A stretch of DNA of 64,000 nucleotides, taken from Luzula sylvatica. Taxonomy: Eukaryota > Streptophyta > Magnoliopsida > Poales > Juncaceae. Below are positions 21,902 through 34,849 of the stretch, one piece after another. The stretch covers positions 47,429,566 through 47,493,565 of the forward strand of contig OX326959.1 in assembly GCA_946800325.1 (NCBI GenBank). The letters are read 5' to 3'. Position numbers and translations under genes: made by a program. A model generated the notes under the pieces. That model saw only the letters and a program-made list of their open reading frames with translations. It was not told the DNA's origin and did no database searches. Within the stretch, counting starts at the first letter, position 1; every line of letters starts with the position of its first letter.

Positions 21902-22632
21902 CGGGGATTTACATATTTACCCTTTGTTAAATTTACAATTACATATTTACCCTCCTTAAATTTAAAATATCATATTTGCCCTTTCATAAATCTAAAATAT
22001 CATATTTGTCCAAAAATTAAAAAACATCCAATTTTTCCGTTAACATTAACGGTCAACATCTAAAATTACTATTTCACCCTTTGCATATTTACCCTTCTAA
22101 AAATCCAAAATATCATATTGACCCTTTTAAAAATAAAAATATCATATTTACCATCTCAATCATAAAAAGAATATACGTACCCTTACCCACTTGACAAGAA
22201 GAAATCACGCCCTATAATTTAATAATATTTTTAGTTATGGTTATATTTTTTCCATGAAACTATATTTTTTATATTTTTGTTGTCATTTGAAATTGGTAGA
22301 TTGATTATCTTATGAAATTGTTTTTTTGTATTTTTTGCATTTATGGTTTAATTTATGAAATTACATTGTTATATTTTTTGGATGAATATGATATTTTTTG
22401 TTTTTAAAAAGGTAAATATGATATTTTGGATATTTAGAAGGGTAAATATGTAAAAGGTAAAATAGTAATTTTAAGTGTTGACCGTTAATTTTAACGGAGA
22501 AATTGGATGATTTTTAATTTTTGGATAAATATGATATTTTAGATTTACGAAAGGGTAAATATGATATTTTAATTTTAATAAGGGTAAATATGTAATTTTA
22601 AATTTAAGAAAGGATAAATATGTAAATCCCCC
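21902..22632. mobile_element. Mutator-like MITE with 9-bp TSD TAATTGAAT
   Basis: The ends are CGGGGATTTACATATTTA and its complement, and perfect 9-bp repeats TAATTGAAT lie at 21,893-21,901 and 22,633-22,641. The terminal inverted repeats extend for about 200 bp and are built of ATATTTACCC-type words and an internal TTAACATTAACGGTCAAC palindromic word. The element is non-coding. It sits inside another MITE (copy C) next to the copia element. Confidence 0.82.
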
Positions 22633-22822
22633 TAATTGAATTGACACGTCAAATAACAATTACTACTATTAACATATTATAAATTATTGACGTGTTAATT
22701 AAACGTGTCAATTAACATTTAATTGAGTCAATTTTTAATTGAGTCAATTAGATATGCTAATCAATTCACATTGTCACCTCATCAAGGATATTGGGACGAG
22801 TTTGACGGGCCAAGTATATTTC
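22633..22822. mobile_element. MITE, CTTGATGAG family, copy C (interrupted)
   Basis: Shares TTGACACGTCAA, TTATAAATTATTGACGTG and GTCACCTCATCAAGGATA with copies A and B. It is interrupted on the left by the Mutator-like MITE. The adjacent flank is interrupted on the right by the GCAATTGCGG element and resumes at 23,685. Confidence 0.6.
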
Positions 22823-23684
22823 CAGTGTTTTAAATTGCGGCGCAATTGCGGAAATTGCGGTGGGCAATTTAGAATCGCAATTTCGCAATAACATATAACG
22901 AGATATTGCGTTTTCGAAAAATTGCGGGCATTGCGGCGCAATTGCGGGCAAAATTGCGCTTAAATTGCACTAATTGCGGGTAAAATTGCGGGATAATATT
23001 CAAATCGTTGTAATTTTCAAATCCTTCCACCAAATTACATGAAATTTATATCGAAATCGCTCGTCTCGACGAGAGTAACGCAGTGATGGACTTGAATTTG
23101 TGAAATTTTGTCTTTTATCCTGAATTAAACACAAAAAACACGTTAAATTAATTTCGTCGAAAATTATTTAATATAAACATTATAACATAATTTTTGTGAT
23201 TATTTAATACTTAGTTTCCGTGTTTTATTATCAAAATATTTGATAAAATATGCTCATAACATATATAATTTATAAAATGTGTCATTTTCATCTATAAATG
23301 TATGAATTTCACAATTTTCATTGTATTTCATTGATGTTTCGATTTAAAATTTGAGTTATATTGTTTTGATATTTTTGGATGTCGACAAAAAAATTCTTCA
23401 ACAAAATACAAATCCAAAAATCCCGTATAATTGCCATTTTAATGAAAATTTTATGATCAACTTTTATTTATACTGAAAATATTTCTGGACAATCAATTTT
23501 TTTATTCTTTTTAGAATAAAATATTGTGAAAAATATATTTAAACAAACTATTATTATTACATAATTTAATATCGCAACGACTGTCCGCAATAAGGTTATT
23601 GCGCCGCAATTGCGCCCGCAAACGCAATCCGCTGCAAAAAAGACCCGACCGCAATGGACCGCAATATCGCAATTTAAAACATTG
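22823..23684. mobile_element. Non-autonomous element built of TTGCGG words
   Basis: The inverted termini are CAGTGTTTTAAATTGCGG and its complement ending TTTAAAACATTG. Both ends are packed with GCAATTGCGG/CCGCAATTGCGC words, and about 500 bp of AT-rich interior has no gene. The flanks TATATTTC / ATATTTTC suggest an imperfect 8-bp target duplication, hence a hAT-like origin. Copy A of the host MITE gives the approximate uninterrupted flank. Confidence 0.65.
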
Positions 23685-23784
23685 ATATTTTCTCTTTCAA
23701 ATATGGATATAATGTGGGTTGAACTAGAAAAATAAAGAGGGCACACATGACAGTTTTTGGTGAAATATTTAGAATTATACCTAT

Positions 23785-23885
23785 GATATAATTAACACAT
23801 TATAAATTATTGGCGTGTTAATTAAACGTGTCAATTAACATTTAATTGAGTCAGTTCTAAATGTTAATCAATTCACTTTCTACGG
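23785..23885. mobile_element. MITE fragment, CTTGATGAG family, copy D
   Basis: Only the central palindromic part (ACACATTATAAATTATTGG, CGTGTCAATTAACATTTAAT) is present, without recognisable termini. Confidence 0.45.
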
Positions 23886-23999
23886 TATAATTTAAAAAAT
23901 GACATGTAATAATAAGTAAAAATTACAATTACGATACTATTAACTTACTAGAATTTTCGCTAATAATTCGAAATCATACATTATAACAAAAAAAAAATT

Positions 24000-24130
24000 G
24001 ATAATAAATGGAGAAGACTCATATGTCCTTCATCCATTGATGTCAATGTGGATTGAATCCAGAAACTCTTACGACATATGATTTTTGTTGTCTCACATTT
24101 AATCAACTAGTTTATGGACCCATTGACTAC
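24000..24130 (-). mobile_element. Decayed tRNA-derived SINE-like repeat (copy 2 of 3)
   Basis: Colinear with 2,385-2,515 and 45,255-45,382. On the minus strand it shows an A-box-like CTAGTTGATTAAATGTGAG and a B-box-like GGATTCAATCC, then TTGACATCAATGGATGAA. This is the best preserved of the three. Confidence 0.45.
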
Positions 24131-25100
24131 ATTATAACATTATTGCATTCAACATATTAATTAATGTTTCTCATGTTGTTCAGGTCATGTATAACGAACT
24201 CGTCATCATTTTATACGAACATGATAACTTCACGGTACATCATTTTTTAAAAACATATTTTGAATAATTTTTAAAAATAATTAAATTTACTTATTGTGTG
24301 CAAATTATCATAAAACATTTTGAATTCGTAAATTGCATTTTTAATTTGAATATAATTTGCCAAAAACATATATACAATATAATCATCTAAATAAATTATG
24401 GAAAAGTACACCCCTAACCATGCATGTCGAAGGGAATAGGATGTTAATTATGTCATATACTAGTTGGATATTAATTGAAAGAGGACTGCTAACGCATTCC
24501 GTTCTTAACGCAGTCAAACCGTCATATATACTTTTCTTCTTCATATTTATACATTTTTACAACGACTTATAATAAAAATATCAGTATTTATATCATTTTT
24601 CTACAACAAATATTACGAAATGTATAAATAATAGTAAACAAAACACAAGTATAACTGATCAGATCCACGCTAAAAAAATATAAATAAGAACAAAATTTGT
24701 ATTTATAGTATAAAAAAATATATAAATATGAAGATAAAATGAATATAATGGTCTAGCATGCGTTAAGTGCGGAGTTGCAGAATTTTTTCTTTAATTGAAA
24801 TCCATCATATACATATACGTACATATATACGCATATACAATACATAATACATATACGTACATATATACGCATATACAATACATAATACATATACGTGTAT
24901 TTAAGACTACGCAACAATGAACCTTCAATCCGGATTATTTGTCCTTGTACAAATTCAAAGGTTCTGTTTTTACTCAAGGCACAAAGCTCTCCATTCGTCA
25001 GCTGCATTTCCTGACCAGTGACCATGACTGGAAAAAATGTTAAAATATTTTCTGATTTCTGACAAATAAACTAGTATTATAAATTATCAGTCAATAAAAA
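24131..25100. other. Gene-free AT-rich region with a short tandem repeat
   Basis: A unit of about 47 bp rich in ACATATACGTACATATATACGC is present twice at 24,807-24,897. No gene is supported. A minus-strand open frame at 24,753-25,025 has a plausible-looking first 35 residues but no recognisable domain. Confidence 0.45.
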
Positions 25101-25104
25101 ATGG

Positions 25105-25345
25105 GGCCGCCAGACACGTGTCAGCATAGGAATGGTTACCAAAAAGACTAGGCCACAATGAAAAAGCACATGCGCCTCAAAAAGCGAGGAAAAAGCGTAT
25201 TACAAAAATCTCTTCCACGTCACCTCCCGACAAACCCTTATCCACATCCTCTCAAAAGATAACGCCGTTCGATTAACAATCAACGGCCAAGATTCAACAG
25301 GTTGGGATGTGTTCCGTTTGTCGGTGCTTCCACGTGATTATTGCG
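25105..25345. promoter_or_regulatory. Distal invertase promoter with G-box/ABRE-like cores
   Basis: GACACGTGTC (about 25,115), CCACGTCACC (about 25,217) and TCCACGTGATTA (about 25,330) all carry ACGT cores of the type bound by plant bZIP/bHLH factors. They lie 550-790 bp upstream of the invertase ATG. The duplicated pseudogene promoter begins at 25,585-equivalent sequence and lacks them. Their use is inference. Confidence 0.45.
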
Positions 25346-25682
25346 TGCAAGTTATTATGATAGAATGACTATTATACCCTTGCACTTTTGCTCTCATTTG
25401 AATTATATATTGGCTACACCTACACATTCGTAGTTTTAACCAAACGAGGCTAATTCGGTCAATTTAAACTCCAGATTACTTTTCTACCGTTTGAAATATA
25501 CGTATTTTATTTTATGCGGCCAACCGTCCCCTTCCTCCCTCTTTCCTCTATCCTATTACCTGTCCACATATATTATATTATTATGTGAAGCGGGTCAAAA
25601 CATTATGCAACAGTTGACTTGTTACATGTAAAGTTGTTAAGTTTTGTTGTATTACATTAGAAATTAGAAATTAGGATTTATC

Positions 25683-25689
25683 TATAAAA
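25683..25689 (+). promoter_or_regulatory. TATA box of the invertase gene
   Basis: TATAAAA lies 217 bp upstream of the ATG. It falls in a short stretch that is missing from the otherwise colinear pseudogene promoter at about 4,855-4,865, which supports its functional reading. Confidence 0.6.
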
Positions 25690-25899
25690 GCTCCTTTTGA
25701 AGACTTTAACGCGCCATAGAATTTCTTTACTTGAAATAAAAGCAATATCTACTGTTCTTACAAGTTCACCCACACAAAAACCATTTTCACAAGCAAATCC
25801 TTTGCCAATTCACTTTACCTTTCTTCCTCCTCTTTCCAGTCTTCGGAAGTTTTGCAGTAAGCCCCCTTCGTTTCTTCAATTTTACACTCCAGGTTAACC

Positions 25900-28435
25900 A
25901 TGGCGATCGGCTCTTTCATCCGCCCCTGCTGCAGCGGTTCCCATATCGTGCTGTCGCAAGTTTTCCCTAAACATCCTTATAATTTGACAAAATCTCGAAG
26001 ATGCCCTCACCGGTACCAAATCTTAGCTCAGGCTGCTTCGACGGCATCGCCGCCTTCTCCTACTGCGGATCCGGTCCGTGGAACTGGATCGCAAACACCT
26101 GCGCATATACTTTTTCCAGGTATGCCCCCCCTGGTGTTTTCGCCGCTGTTGCCCTTGCCTAATCAGCCTAGATCTGTGGAGCCGGTCCCCCGGGAGCCGA
26201 GTCCACGCTCCGAGACTGTGGCTGAGAGGGAGGCGTGGAGATTACTGAGACGGTCCGTGGTGAATTACTATGACCAGCCAGTCGGCACCGTAGCTGCGAC
26301 TGACGATGGGGCGTTTGGGGGAGAATTGCTGAATTACGATCAGGTTTTCATTAGGGATTTCATCCCTTCAGCTCTCGCCTTTTTGCTGAAAGGAGAGACG
26401 GAAATTGTGAGAAACTTTCTGCTTCACACCTTGCAATTGCAGGTAATTACAATAAATATTTGATATTTTAATCCATTTTACTATTTAGGTACTCATACTC
26501 ATCCAATTCCATAATTAGAATTTCCTTCTCATACTTTTTATCTATTTTTATCAATAGAGTTGGGAAAAGACAGTGGATTGCTATAGTCCAGGTCAAGGCT
26601 TAATGCCAGCGAGCTTTAAAGTCCGTACCGTACCAATCGAGGGAGATCCCGACACTCTCGAAGAAGTTCTGGACCCTGATTTCGGGGAATTGGCTATTGG
26701 TCGTGTCGCACCCGTCGATTCCGGTACATTCTTTTCCCAATATACCATTTCCCACGCCAATATTCTATTTCATTGTGTCCCGAAAATAGATTAAAACTCA
26801 ATTTTCATATTTTCTAGGGTTGTGGTGGATAATTTTACTGAGAGCGTATGGGAAGATAACTGGAGACTACTCATTGCAAGAAAGAATAGACGTGCAAACT
26901 GGGATAAAATTAATACTGAATTTGTGTTTATCAGATGGATTCGATATGTTTCCAACTTTATTAGTCACTGATGGATCCTGCATGATTGACCGCCGCATGG
27001 GCATCCACGGCCACCCCCTCGAAATCCAGGTAATTTTACAAAAAAAGCCCTTACATTATATCCAAATTACAATAAAGCCCCTACATTACTAACTTTTTGA
27101 AATTTTCAGTCGTTGTTTTATTCCGCGCTGAGATGCTCACGGGAAATTCTTGCGGTTAACGATGGATCCAAAACCCTAATTAGAGCAATTAATAACAGGC
27201 TGAGCGCTTTATCCTTCCACATTAGGGAATATTACTGGGTCGATATCCAGAAATTAAACGAGATATACCGATACAAAACCGAGGAATATTCCCAAAACGC
27301 CACTAATAAATTCAACATTTACCCCGACCAAATTCCCTCTTGGCTCGTTGACTGGATCCCTAACAAAGGCGGTTATCTCATAGGTACTCATTTATTCGTT
27401 TCCACTAAGTTAAACTAAATTAATTTGACATTTTATTTAATCATTTAAATGTTCAAATGTTCAATAGGGAATGTGCAGCCTGCGCATATGGATTTTAGGT
27501 TTTTCTCGTTGGGGAATTTATGGGCGATTGTATCGTCTTTGACTACACCGAAACAAGCTGAAGGGATACTTAGTCTCATTGAGGAGAAATGGGACGATTT
27601 GATCGGTACCATGCCTTTGAAGATTTCGTATCCGGCTTTGGAGTCTGACGAGTGGCGTATTATTACTGGCAGCGACCCTAAAAACACGTAAGCTATAATT
27701 ATATTTTTATGGGTAAATTTGAGATTTTGTGATTTTGGAAGGCCATGTATGAAATTTTGACAATTCGATTGTTTTTCAGGCCGTGGTCGTATCACAATGG
27801 AGGATCTTGGCCTACTCTACTTTGGCAGGTAAATCTCCTCTCTCTCTCTCATATAAGTATACTTTTATTAGCCATAAAAATATTGGCGGATTTCCATAAA
27901 ATCGCTAACACTATTTGCGGTTCTCTCTCTCATAAAAATATACTTTTAACACCCTTAGAAATCGCTAACATTACTAGCGATTTTCCAACTTTGTAAACTT
28001 ATATTTTCTTGTTACTATTTTCCATATTTAGGCGTAAGTTATGAATCCAAAAACCCAAATGGACACCTCCAGTACCTATGTCAAATGGAGATCATAACTA
28101 ACAATCATCCATTAAATCTTATTTTACAGTTCACACTAGCATGCATAAAAATGGGCCGTGCTGACCTGGCGGAACGTGCGATATCAGTAGCTGAGAAGAG
28201 GCTTCTAGAAGACAACTGGCCCGAATACTACGACACTCCTACGGGTAGATTCATAGGCAAGCAATCTCGCCTGTACCAGACATGGACCATAGCAGGATTC
28301 CTAACCTCCAAACTATTACTAGAAAAACCCGAATTGGCCTCCATTCTCACTTTTGACGAGGATTTGGAGCTTCTAGAAGGTTGCACTTGCAAACTTGGAC
28401 AGAGCAAGTGCAAACGTTTCAAAAACCGTGCCTAA
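25900..28435 (+). CDS. Alkaline/neutral invertase (GH100), probably organellar
   Basis: Hydrolyses sucrose to glucose and fructose at neutral/alkaline pH. Seven exons, all GT-AG: 25900-26442, 26558-26723, 26818-27029, 27110-27383, 27468-27687, 27780-27828 and 28130-28435, joining in one frame to 589 aa. The first about 95 residues are Ser/Pro/Arg-rich and poor in acid ([15 protein letters not shown], then [17 protein letters not shown]), which suggests a plastid or mitochondrial transit peptide rather than the shorter cytosolic form. GH100 blocks follow: [22 protein letters not shown] (Asp about 153 is the likely catalytic acid), [53 protein letters not shown] (candidate catalytic Glu at 457 or 460), [18 protein letters not shown] and [18 protein letters not shown]. 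Length fits the family. A truncated duplicate lies at 4,762-5,954. The exact subfamily is not certain. Confidence 0.93.
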
Positions 28436-29047
28436 TTCTAATTTTTTTTGATTGGGCAAATTTGTATAGCAATTGGAAAGAAAAAAGTTTTTTTGTTGGG
28501 GGGTTTTGTTTCCGTATATTAGGAAGGAAATGGAACCCCAAATATTATAGTGAAAAATTGTTCGTTATTTTAATTTGTCCAGCTCGGTGTTTTTGTCGAA
28601 CTGAGATCATTGGTTAGGTTTAGGGTTTTATATTTCAGGATCAATGTAATAAATAATTTCTGATTTATGAATAACAATGCTTAAAGATATTAATCGTTCG
28701 TTATAGTGCGATCAATTTGAACGTTGTATGTTTAACTATATTAAATGAATATGAGAGTGATAATCAAAAAGGAAATTTTGTTCATACCGACCAAATAGTT
28801 TTGTAAATTACCAAAATAATCAACATAGTTTGGTATTCTCTGAAATAACATTCGACTTTTCAAAAGTCGATAGATGTTAAAATAAATTTTAATTAGTAAA
28901 GTCTATCCCCTTTTCATAAAAGTCGAGAGGAATTTTTTTACTTATTTTGTATGCTATAGGACTTCAATAAGCACCTGCATTATTATCCATATGTCATACA
29001 CATTTAAAAAAAAAAAATACATAATTTGATTAATAAATAATATTTGA

Positions 29048-29122
<75 letters not shown>

Positions 29123-29949
29123 GGTTAAAATATTTGTGAAATTCGATTTGTATGCTATAATCGAATTTTAATCGAATTTTAACCGTATAGATATGTTATA
29201 TACCACTTGATTAATAAATAATATTTGAAACAAATATATATATATAAAAAAAATAGTAAAATAACATTTTAAAAAATATATAAATATAAAAAATTAATAA
29301 CATATAATGTTCGAAAATATAACTAAGTTTACGTCAATGGAAGTCCAAATCATTCATGGCACGGAAGTTTGCACCTAAATTCAATTCCTCTCATTTATGG
29401 AATGGTATAATAAAACAAAACAAATATTCCAACCATGTTGAGCGCCTTATGTGTTATGAAACCCGTCATGGTTATATTCGTTTTATGTTTTGATATTATT
29501 TCTTTGTTTTATGTGTATAATATATGAATAATAATGTGAGTGCAAATTGAAGTCCTATAACGTACAAAATAATTAAAATTATCCTCCTCCACTTTTACAA
29601 AGTGAGAGATTTGTTAATTAAAATTTTCAATAAAACGTAATTAAATCGGTTTAAAAGTGCTCGACTTTTCGTTCGAGACTGTTATTTCAGAAAATATTAA
29701 ATTGTGTTGGATATTTTAATTATTTGCAAACCTATTTGGTTTATGTAAAAAAATTTCCCTAATTAAAATATTAAAGCCTAACAATAAACTAATGTAATAT
29801 ACATATCACAACAATTACACTACATCAAAGATCATACAATCCCCAGTCCTAAACAATTCCTAATCAAAAGCCCAAAATTTGTGGGTGCCCACAACCCACA
29901 ACACACCACATCAAATAAAGGGGATCTAAAATAGATAAAATTATACATA
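28436..29949. other. Intergenic region between convergent invertase and GA2ox genes
   Basis: Holds the invertase 3' region, with an AATAAATAATTT-type polyadenylation candidate near 28,649. It also holds an (AT)n microsatellite at about 29,053-29,121, flanked by two copies of a TTAATAAATAATATTTGAAA phrase (29,030 and 29,212). No further gene seen. Confidence 0.5.
29053..29121. repeat. (AT)n microsatellite
   Basis: About 34 uninterrupted AT dinucleotides. The surrounding phrase is repeated just downstream, so the tract lies in a small local duplication. Confidence 0.9.
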
Positions 29950-32900
29950 TTACTCCAACAAGAATGTCAGTTCAGACTCGTCAGATCGAAACAAGTCGAG
30001 TCGATCGCAACTGAGCCTGAGTTTGTACATGGTTTTCTTGTATTCAGCCCAAGTGAAAGACTTGTAAATTCTAGGATTAACTTGAGAGATTGCTTCTGGT
30101 ATTGGAGAGATTAAAGATTGCAATGTTGGAGCTGCAAAAAAGATCATAGAGAGCCTCATCTTGTTTGAGTTGGTCATTGCTCTATGTTTCACACTTAATA
30201 GTCTTCCATTTGTCATTGCCTACAAAATAAAACAAAAGGAATTGCTTTATACCATTTAAAAAAAAACTTTATTATAAACAATATGGTCCATCAATTATAT
30301 ATATATTTTAATCTTTTCATTGTATGTTCATTTGGCTGCCAAGTATCCTCAAATTTAGCCATTGTCCAGATTTTGTGTCAAATCAGATGAAGCCAGCTCT
30401 ATTTTGATGTCTGAGCTGTACAGTTTTGTTCTGAAACTGGGCCCAGTAATAAATCTTAATGGGGCCTGACCCAAAAAGGTAACAATATCCAGCCCAAATC
30501 TTGTGGCTGGCACAAACATTTCACATCAATTGGCCCACACTTGATTTTGTGAAGGGATGTAAATTATTTATTTTCCATCTTTAATTTCCTACATCCAAAT
30601 TCCAAACAATGTATAATTGTATCTTATGGTTACTGCATATAGTATAGTAGTTATATTTACATGCACACAAGATAGTATACTATCTATTATAAATCATAAA
30701 AATGAATTAGTATTAATTTTATTTCTATACCTGCAACATATCGCCGATGTTCACGAAGAATGCACTAGGATCGGGCTCAACAGGCGCCCAAACAGAATCT
30801 CTATTCTGTGTCGGCACCAAAATCTGCAGTCCCTCAACGTCATTCGATCTGAGCAGGCTAATAATTTGCGGATCGGAATGCTCCCCAAACCCGATCCGCG
30901 AGCCTGCGCATTTTTGGCCGTTCTTGTTCTTGTTGTTGTTCTTGATGTTCCAAGGGGGGTAGTGGTTTATTCTCAAAAGAGAGTCACTTTCAAGGTCTTT
31001 TATGAGATTACTAAACACTTTTGGATCTTTTAGGTTTAGTCCTTCACCAAGCATGTCAAGTATCTCACAAGAAAGCTGTCTCACTGACTCTGTATATTCA
31101 TTCACCAAATTGCTGCCATTGGATATAAATATATCAATGTTAAAACTAATGATGTATGGAGGCAAAATATTAAGAAAATTGTACATTTTTTTTAAAACTG
31201 GGGGCTTTAGAGCAAAAAACGCATTTCTATGACTATAACAAAATATCCAATCAAGCATTTTAAATGCGTATACGGCTCGGGATGCATATCGGATACGTCA
31301 CGTGACTTATCCGATTATTTTAATATTTATTTTTTCGTATACGACAGGAATACGACGAATACGGTTGAGATAATTTCAGTATATGCTTGGTATATTTTAT
31401 TTATGATACTTCGACCGATTATATATTTCGGTCCATAATATTTTTAAATAAATTATATATGATACTTCTAAATTAGATTTATGATACTTATATAATACTT
31501 TTATGAAATTTATATTTTTTGATTAATTTTATTTATTTTCGTGATATTTACTTTGAAAATATTTTTAATTTATTATTTAATTATTATCTATAATATAAAT
31601 ATATAAAATAATAATTATATAATCGTATCGATAACTGATATTTATTAAAAATTACTGTATCGTCGTATCACGCAAAAGAAAGCATTTTATATACAATTTT
31701 TAAGAAAGAGAAAAGGAACTGAGGGAAGGTAAGATGGAATTTACCCAAGAAGGTAAAGAAAGGAGATCCAGATTGATGGGATAAGTCATCTTTTTTTACT
31801 GCATTGTACGATGGAAAGACATTTCACTGTGAGAACTGCCATGAAATGAAATGATCTCTATCCCTTGTCTATCTATCTATGGTTTCTTACCACCACAATT
31901 ACTTTTACTATAAATAGTATTTGTATATAGGGAAATTTTCACAAAAACGCCTAACTTTTTTTGAAATTAAAAAAAACCCTATTTTTTGGATATTTAAAAA
32001 AAAAAACTCTCAAACCAAAGTTTCATTTTCAAAAAAAACCCCTTAAGAGGTTAAAAAATGGTGTTAGATTTTTTAGGACCAAAATAGTTCTTTCTATTTC
32101 ATATTTAATTTTACTTAGATATTTTTTTATTAATTTTAAAAATCTTCATAAATATTTTTTAAAATATACTAATTAAAAAATAAAGACAATGATATATTTA
32201 TATAAATGTATTATTTTATTTTATTTTTTGAAAAACTAACAGTATACAATAAAAAATAACAACGGTATATTATGCACTTGTAAAAATCTTTGCAAAAAAA
32301 TATTATTTTCTTCAAGTATACAATAGAGATATATTGCTAGTTTTAATTTTTTTTATTGTTACTAATAGTATATTTCTGTCACTATATATTATGTGCATAA
32401 TTTTTTTTAACGTTCATTAATTATTTATTTTTCTATCAAGATATTTTCATGCTTGCAAAAATAGTATTTTTCTGTCAAAATATTTTCAAGATGTATATTT
32501 TTTTTATATTATTGTTTTTCATGGAAAAACATTAATTTTGATGCAAATTCAATATGCTAAAAGTCTTGAGTACAATATTTCAAATACTCACTTGAGTATT
32601 TTAGCTTCTCCCTGGTTTTTAATTTAATGTTAGTTTTTCCTGAAAATATATATAATATAAAAAATATTAAAATTATATAAATATATAAATAATATATTTT
32701 AATTTTTGTAATTAGTATATGTTAAAAAATATTTATATTTTTTAAATTGATATAAAATAATATTTTTTTAATTAGTATATTTTAAAAAAAAATTATGAAG
32801 ATTTTTAAAAATAATACAAAAATACCTTAGTAAAATTAAATACGAAATGGAAAGAGATATTTTTGTCCAACAAAAATTTAACACCATCAAATGTTGACTT

Positions 32901-34634
32901 TAATCCTTATAGGGGATTTTTGAAAATGAAATTTTGTTTTGGGCAGGGGATTTTTTAAAATTTCAAAAAAAGTTAGGGGATTTTTTTAAATTTCCTTTGT
33001 ATATGATATATATCTACCTAGCTTGTACCAAAATTTTATTGAATGAGAAAAAAAATCAATGTATTTTGTTGGAACTAATAGAGAGAAATTTCCTTATAGG
33101 ATTTTAACCGAACTCGAACTCGAACGATAACAAAATGTTCGAAACTGATAACGAACCGAATCGAACATGTTCGATAACTTTGGAACATAGACTAGAAAGT
33201 AGTACTATTCTTTTTTTTTTTTGCAAATGTTAAGAATGGGGTGTACTAAAATGAAAAACTTCTTTTTGATAGAGGCCATTTACCCTGACCCCAGATTAGG
33301 GGGCCTAAGTGCTTATGTTCTAACAAACCTAGATATACAATAGGGGTTTAAATAAAAACCTTTGTTGCCTTGTCCCTATCATTTCTTTAATTCGAAGAAA
33401 AATCAATCTAATTTTATACAAAAGACTACTAATTATATAATTTATATAATATGGGCATGTATTATATACTTATTTATTATACTTATAACAATTATGAAAG
33501 CTCAAATTCGAGAGTAATTAATCATGCCAAGTCACCATCCTTCCCAGTGATCTAGATGATGATAACACCTGATTTATAAGCTCTAACGGCTAATTAATCA
33601 TTTGAAATTTAATACATATAACCACTAACTAACAATTTCTCAACAAATTATTAGGTTTCGGGACTCATACATTAAATGCATGAAAGTAATCGCTAGTTAA
33701 TAAAAAAAAGATGGTGAATAAACTATGTTAATATGGTCAACAAACTATACTTTCATGCCAAAGGATTTTTAATGCAGGAGAAATGAGAGAAATGTAGGGG
33801 CTGGATATCAAAAGGAAACAAGAAAGTCTTTTTGACTTGTATTATAATAGGATGATATTGAAATTAACCACGAAAATGCTTTCATTCATTTATTATTAGA
33901 AAGGAACCTTTTTTGTATAACTTTTTTAGCTTTAGAAATTCTATAATAAATAAACTTTCATGTTCTTGTCTAAAAGTCAAAAGATCAAAAGAATCTAGTC
34001 TAAAATTATACTAGTCTTCCTTTTTGGTCGTTCAAATCAGAATATTGAACAAAATTTAGCTTATTAATCGTAATTCGTAATCCAACTTTTGGGTTTTGAA
34101 TTACCAAAAATTTGGGTGCAGACGTCAAAATTTTGAGCATATCAAGACTCTGTACTTTTGAAAATAAAAAAACTATTTCATGATTCAATGAAGTATTATT
34201 ATAATTAAGTTTGCAATAAAAATATATCTTGTAATTTATGTGACGAACCTGAAAAAAGATGGGTCCTTCTTGTTTATCACCTTGGCCTTATGAGAGATGA
34301 AATTAGGGTTTGCATGCATGAGGAGATATTCCAACTCACCCACATCACCATTAATCCCTATATTTCTAACACCATAACCAAGCGGATTCGCCGGACCCGC
34401 CTTCTCCTTCTCTTGAACGGGAAGAGAGAAGAACTCCAAAACTGCACTCTCTATTCGATCTATGACGAGTTTCGATACACCGTGATTTATAATTTTGAAA
34501 AAACCTATTTCTTCACAGGCTTTCAAAATGAGTCTCGACACTTCGCAACGTTGTTTTGACAGATCGATCACTGGTATGTCGATAGGCTGACGAGCAGTCT
34601 GGTTGCAGATTGGCGATGTGGACAATACAACCAT
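29950..34634 (-). CDS. Gibberellin 2-oxidase (C19-GA2ox type)
   Basis: A 2-oxoglutarate/Fe(II) dioxygenase of the type that inactivates bioactive gibberellins by 2-beta-hydroxylation. Three exons on the minus strand, 34634-34249, 31112-30731 and 30219-29950, give 345 aa, a normal length. The N-terminal dioxygenase part reads PIDIPVIDLSK...ACEEIGFFKIINHGV, then GPANPLGYGVRNIG and GDVGELEYLLMHANP. The catalytic half has GFGEHSDPQIISLLRSNDV (iron ligands His207 and Asp209), GDMLQAMTNGRLLSVKHRA (His268) and RLS (Arg278/Ser280, 2-oxoglutarate binding). LGYG, HSDPQ and LLRSND.GLQI favour the C19-GA2ox group over GA 20- or 3-oxidases. Intron 1 is 3.1 kb and carries at least two transposon-derived segments. 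A TATA box lies at 34,771-34,777. An Asn/Lys-rich insertion (NNNKNKN) precedes the HSD motif. Confidence 0.92.
31255..31680. mobile_element. Diverged GATACG-family element in GA2ox intron 1
   Basis: Contains GGATACGTCACGTGACTTATCC, AATACGACGAATACGG-type words and TATTTCGGTCCATAATATTT, matching the interior and right arm of the intact copy at 36,440-36,962 (there in opposite order). Both termini are degraded. It keeps the TCACGTGA core. Confidence 0.6.
31929..32995. mobile_element. Mutator-like MITE in GA2ox intron 1, 9-bp TSD
   Basis: Bounded by AGGGAAATTTT and AAATTTCC, with perfect 9-bp direct repeats TTTGTATAT at 31,920-31,928 and 32,996-33,004. Long AT-rich inverted arms carry AACCCCTTA/TAGGGGATTT words, related to the element at 1,310-2,050. 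It adds about 1.07 kb to the intron and contains no gene. Confidence 0.8.
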
Positions 34635-34770
34635 GGTGGTGTAGTCCCAATTTTGATGTTTTTTTGTAGTGTCTTTTTGGAGAAGAGAAAAGGAAGAGAA
34701 AAAAAAATGGTTGGTACAGTGATGACTATATTAAGTTTGGTATAATGAAGAATAGGGGGGAAAGATGAGT

Positions 34771-34777
34771 TATATAA
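34771..34777 (-). promoter_or_regulatory. TATA box of the GA2ox gene
   Basis: TATATAA read on the minus strand (context CTTTATATAAC) lies about 137 bp upstream of the GA2ox ATG, a suitable core-promoter distance. Confidence 0.55.
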
Positions 34778-34849
34778 AGCTTGTATGGAGAAGTGTTGGA
34801 TTCAAGGGATGGGAAGAATTTAAATGGTTGGTGGGAAGATAATTAAAAA

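Noticed and set aside
24486..24775. Possible MITE with TAACGCATT/GCATGCGTTA ends
   Set aside because: The inverted similarity is short and interrupted and no target duplication was found.
24753..25025. 90-aa minus-strand frame possibly an exon
   Set aside because: No recognisable domain; the second half is encoded by the ACATATACGTAC tandem repeat, and no splice partner was found.
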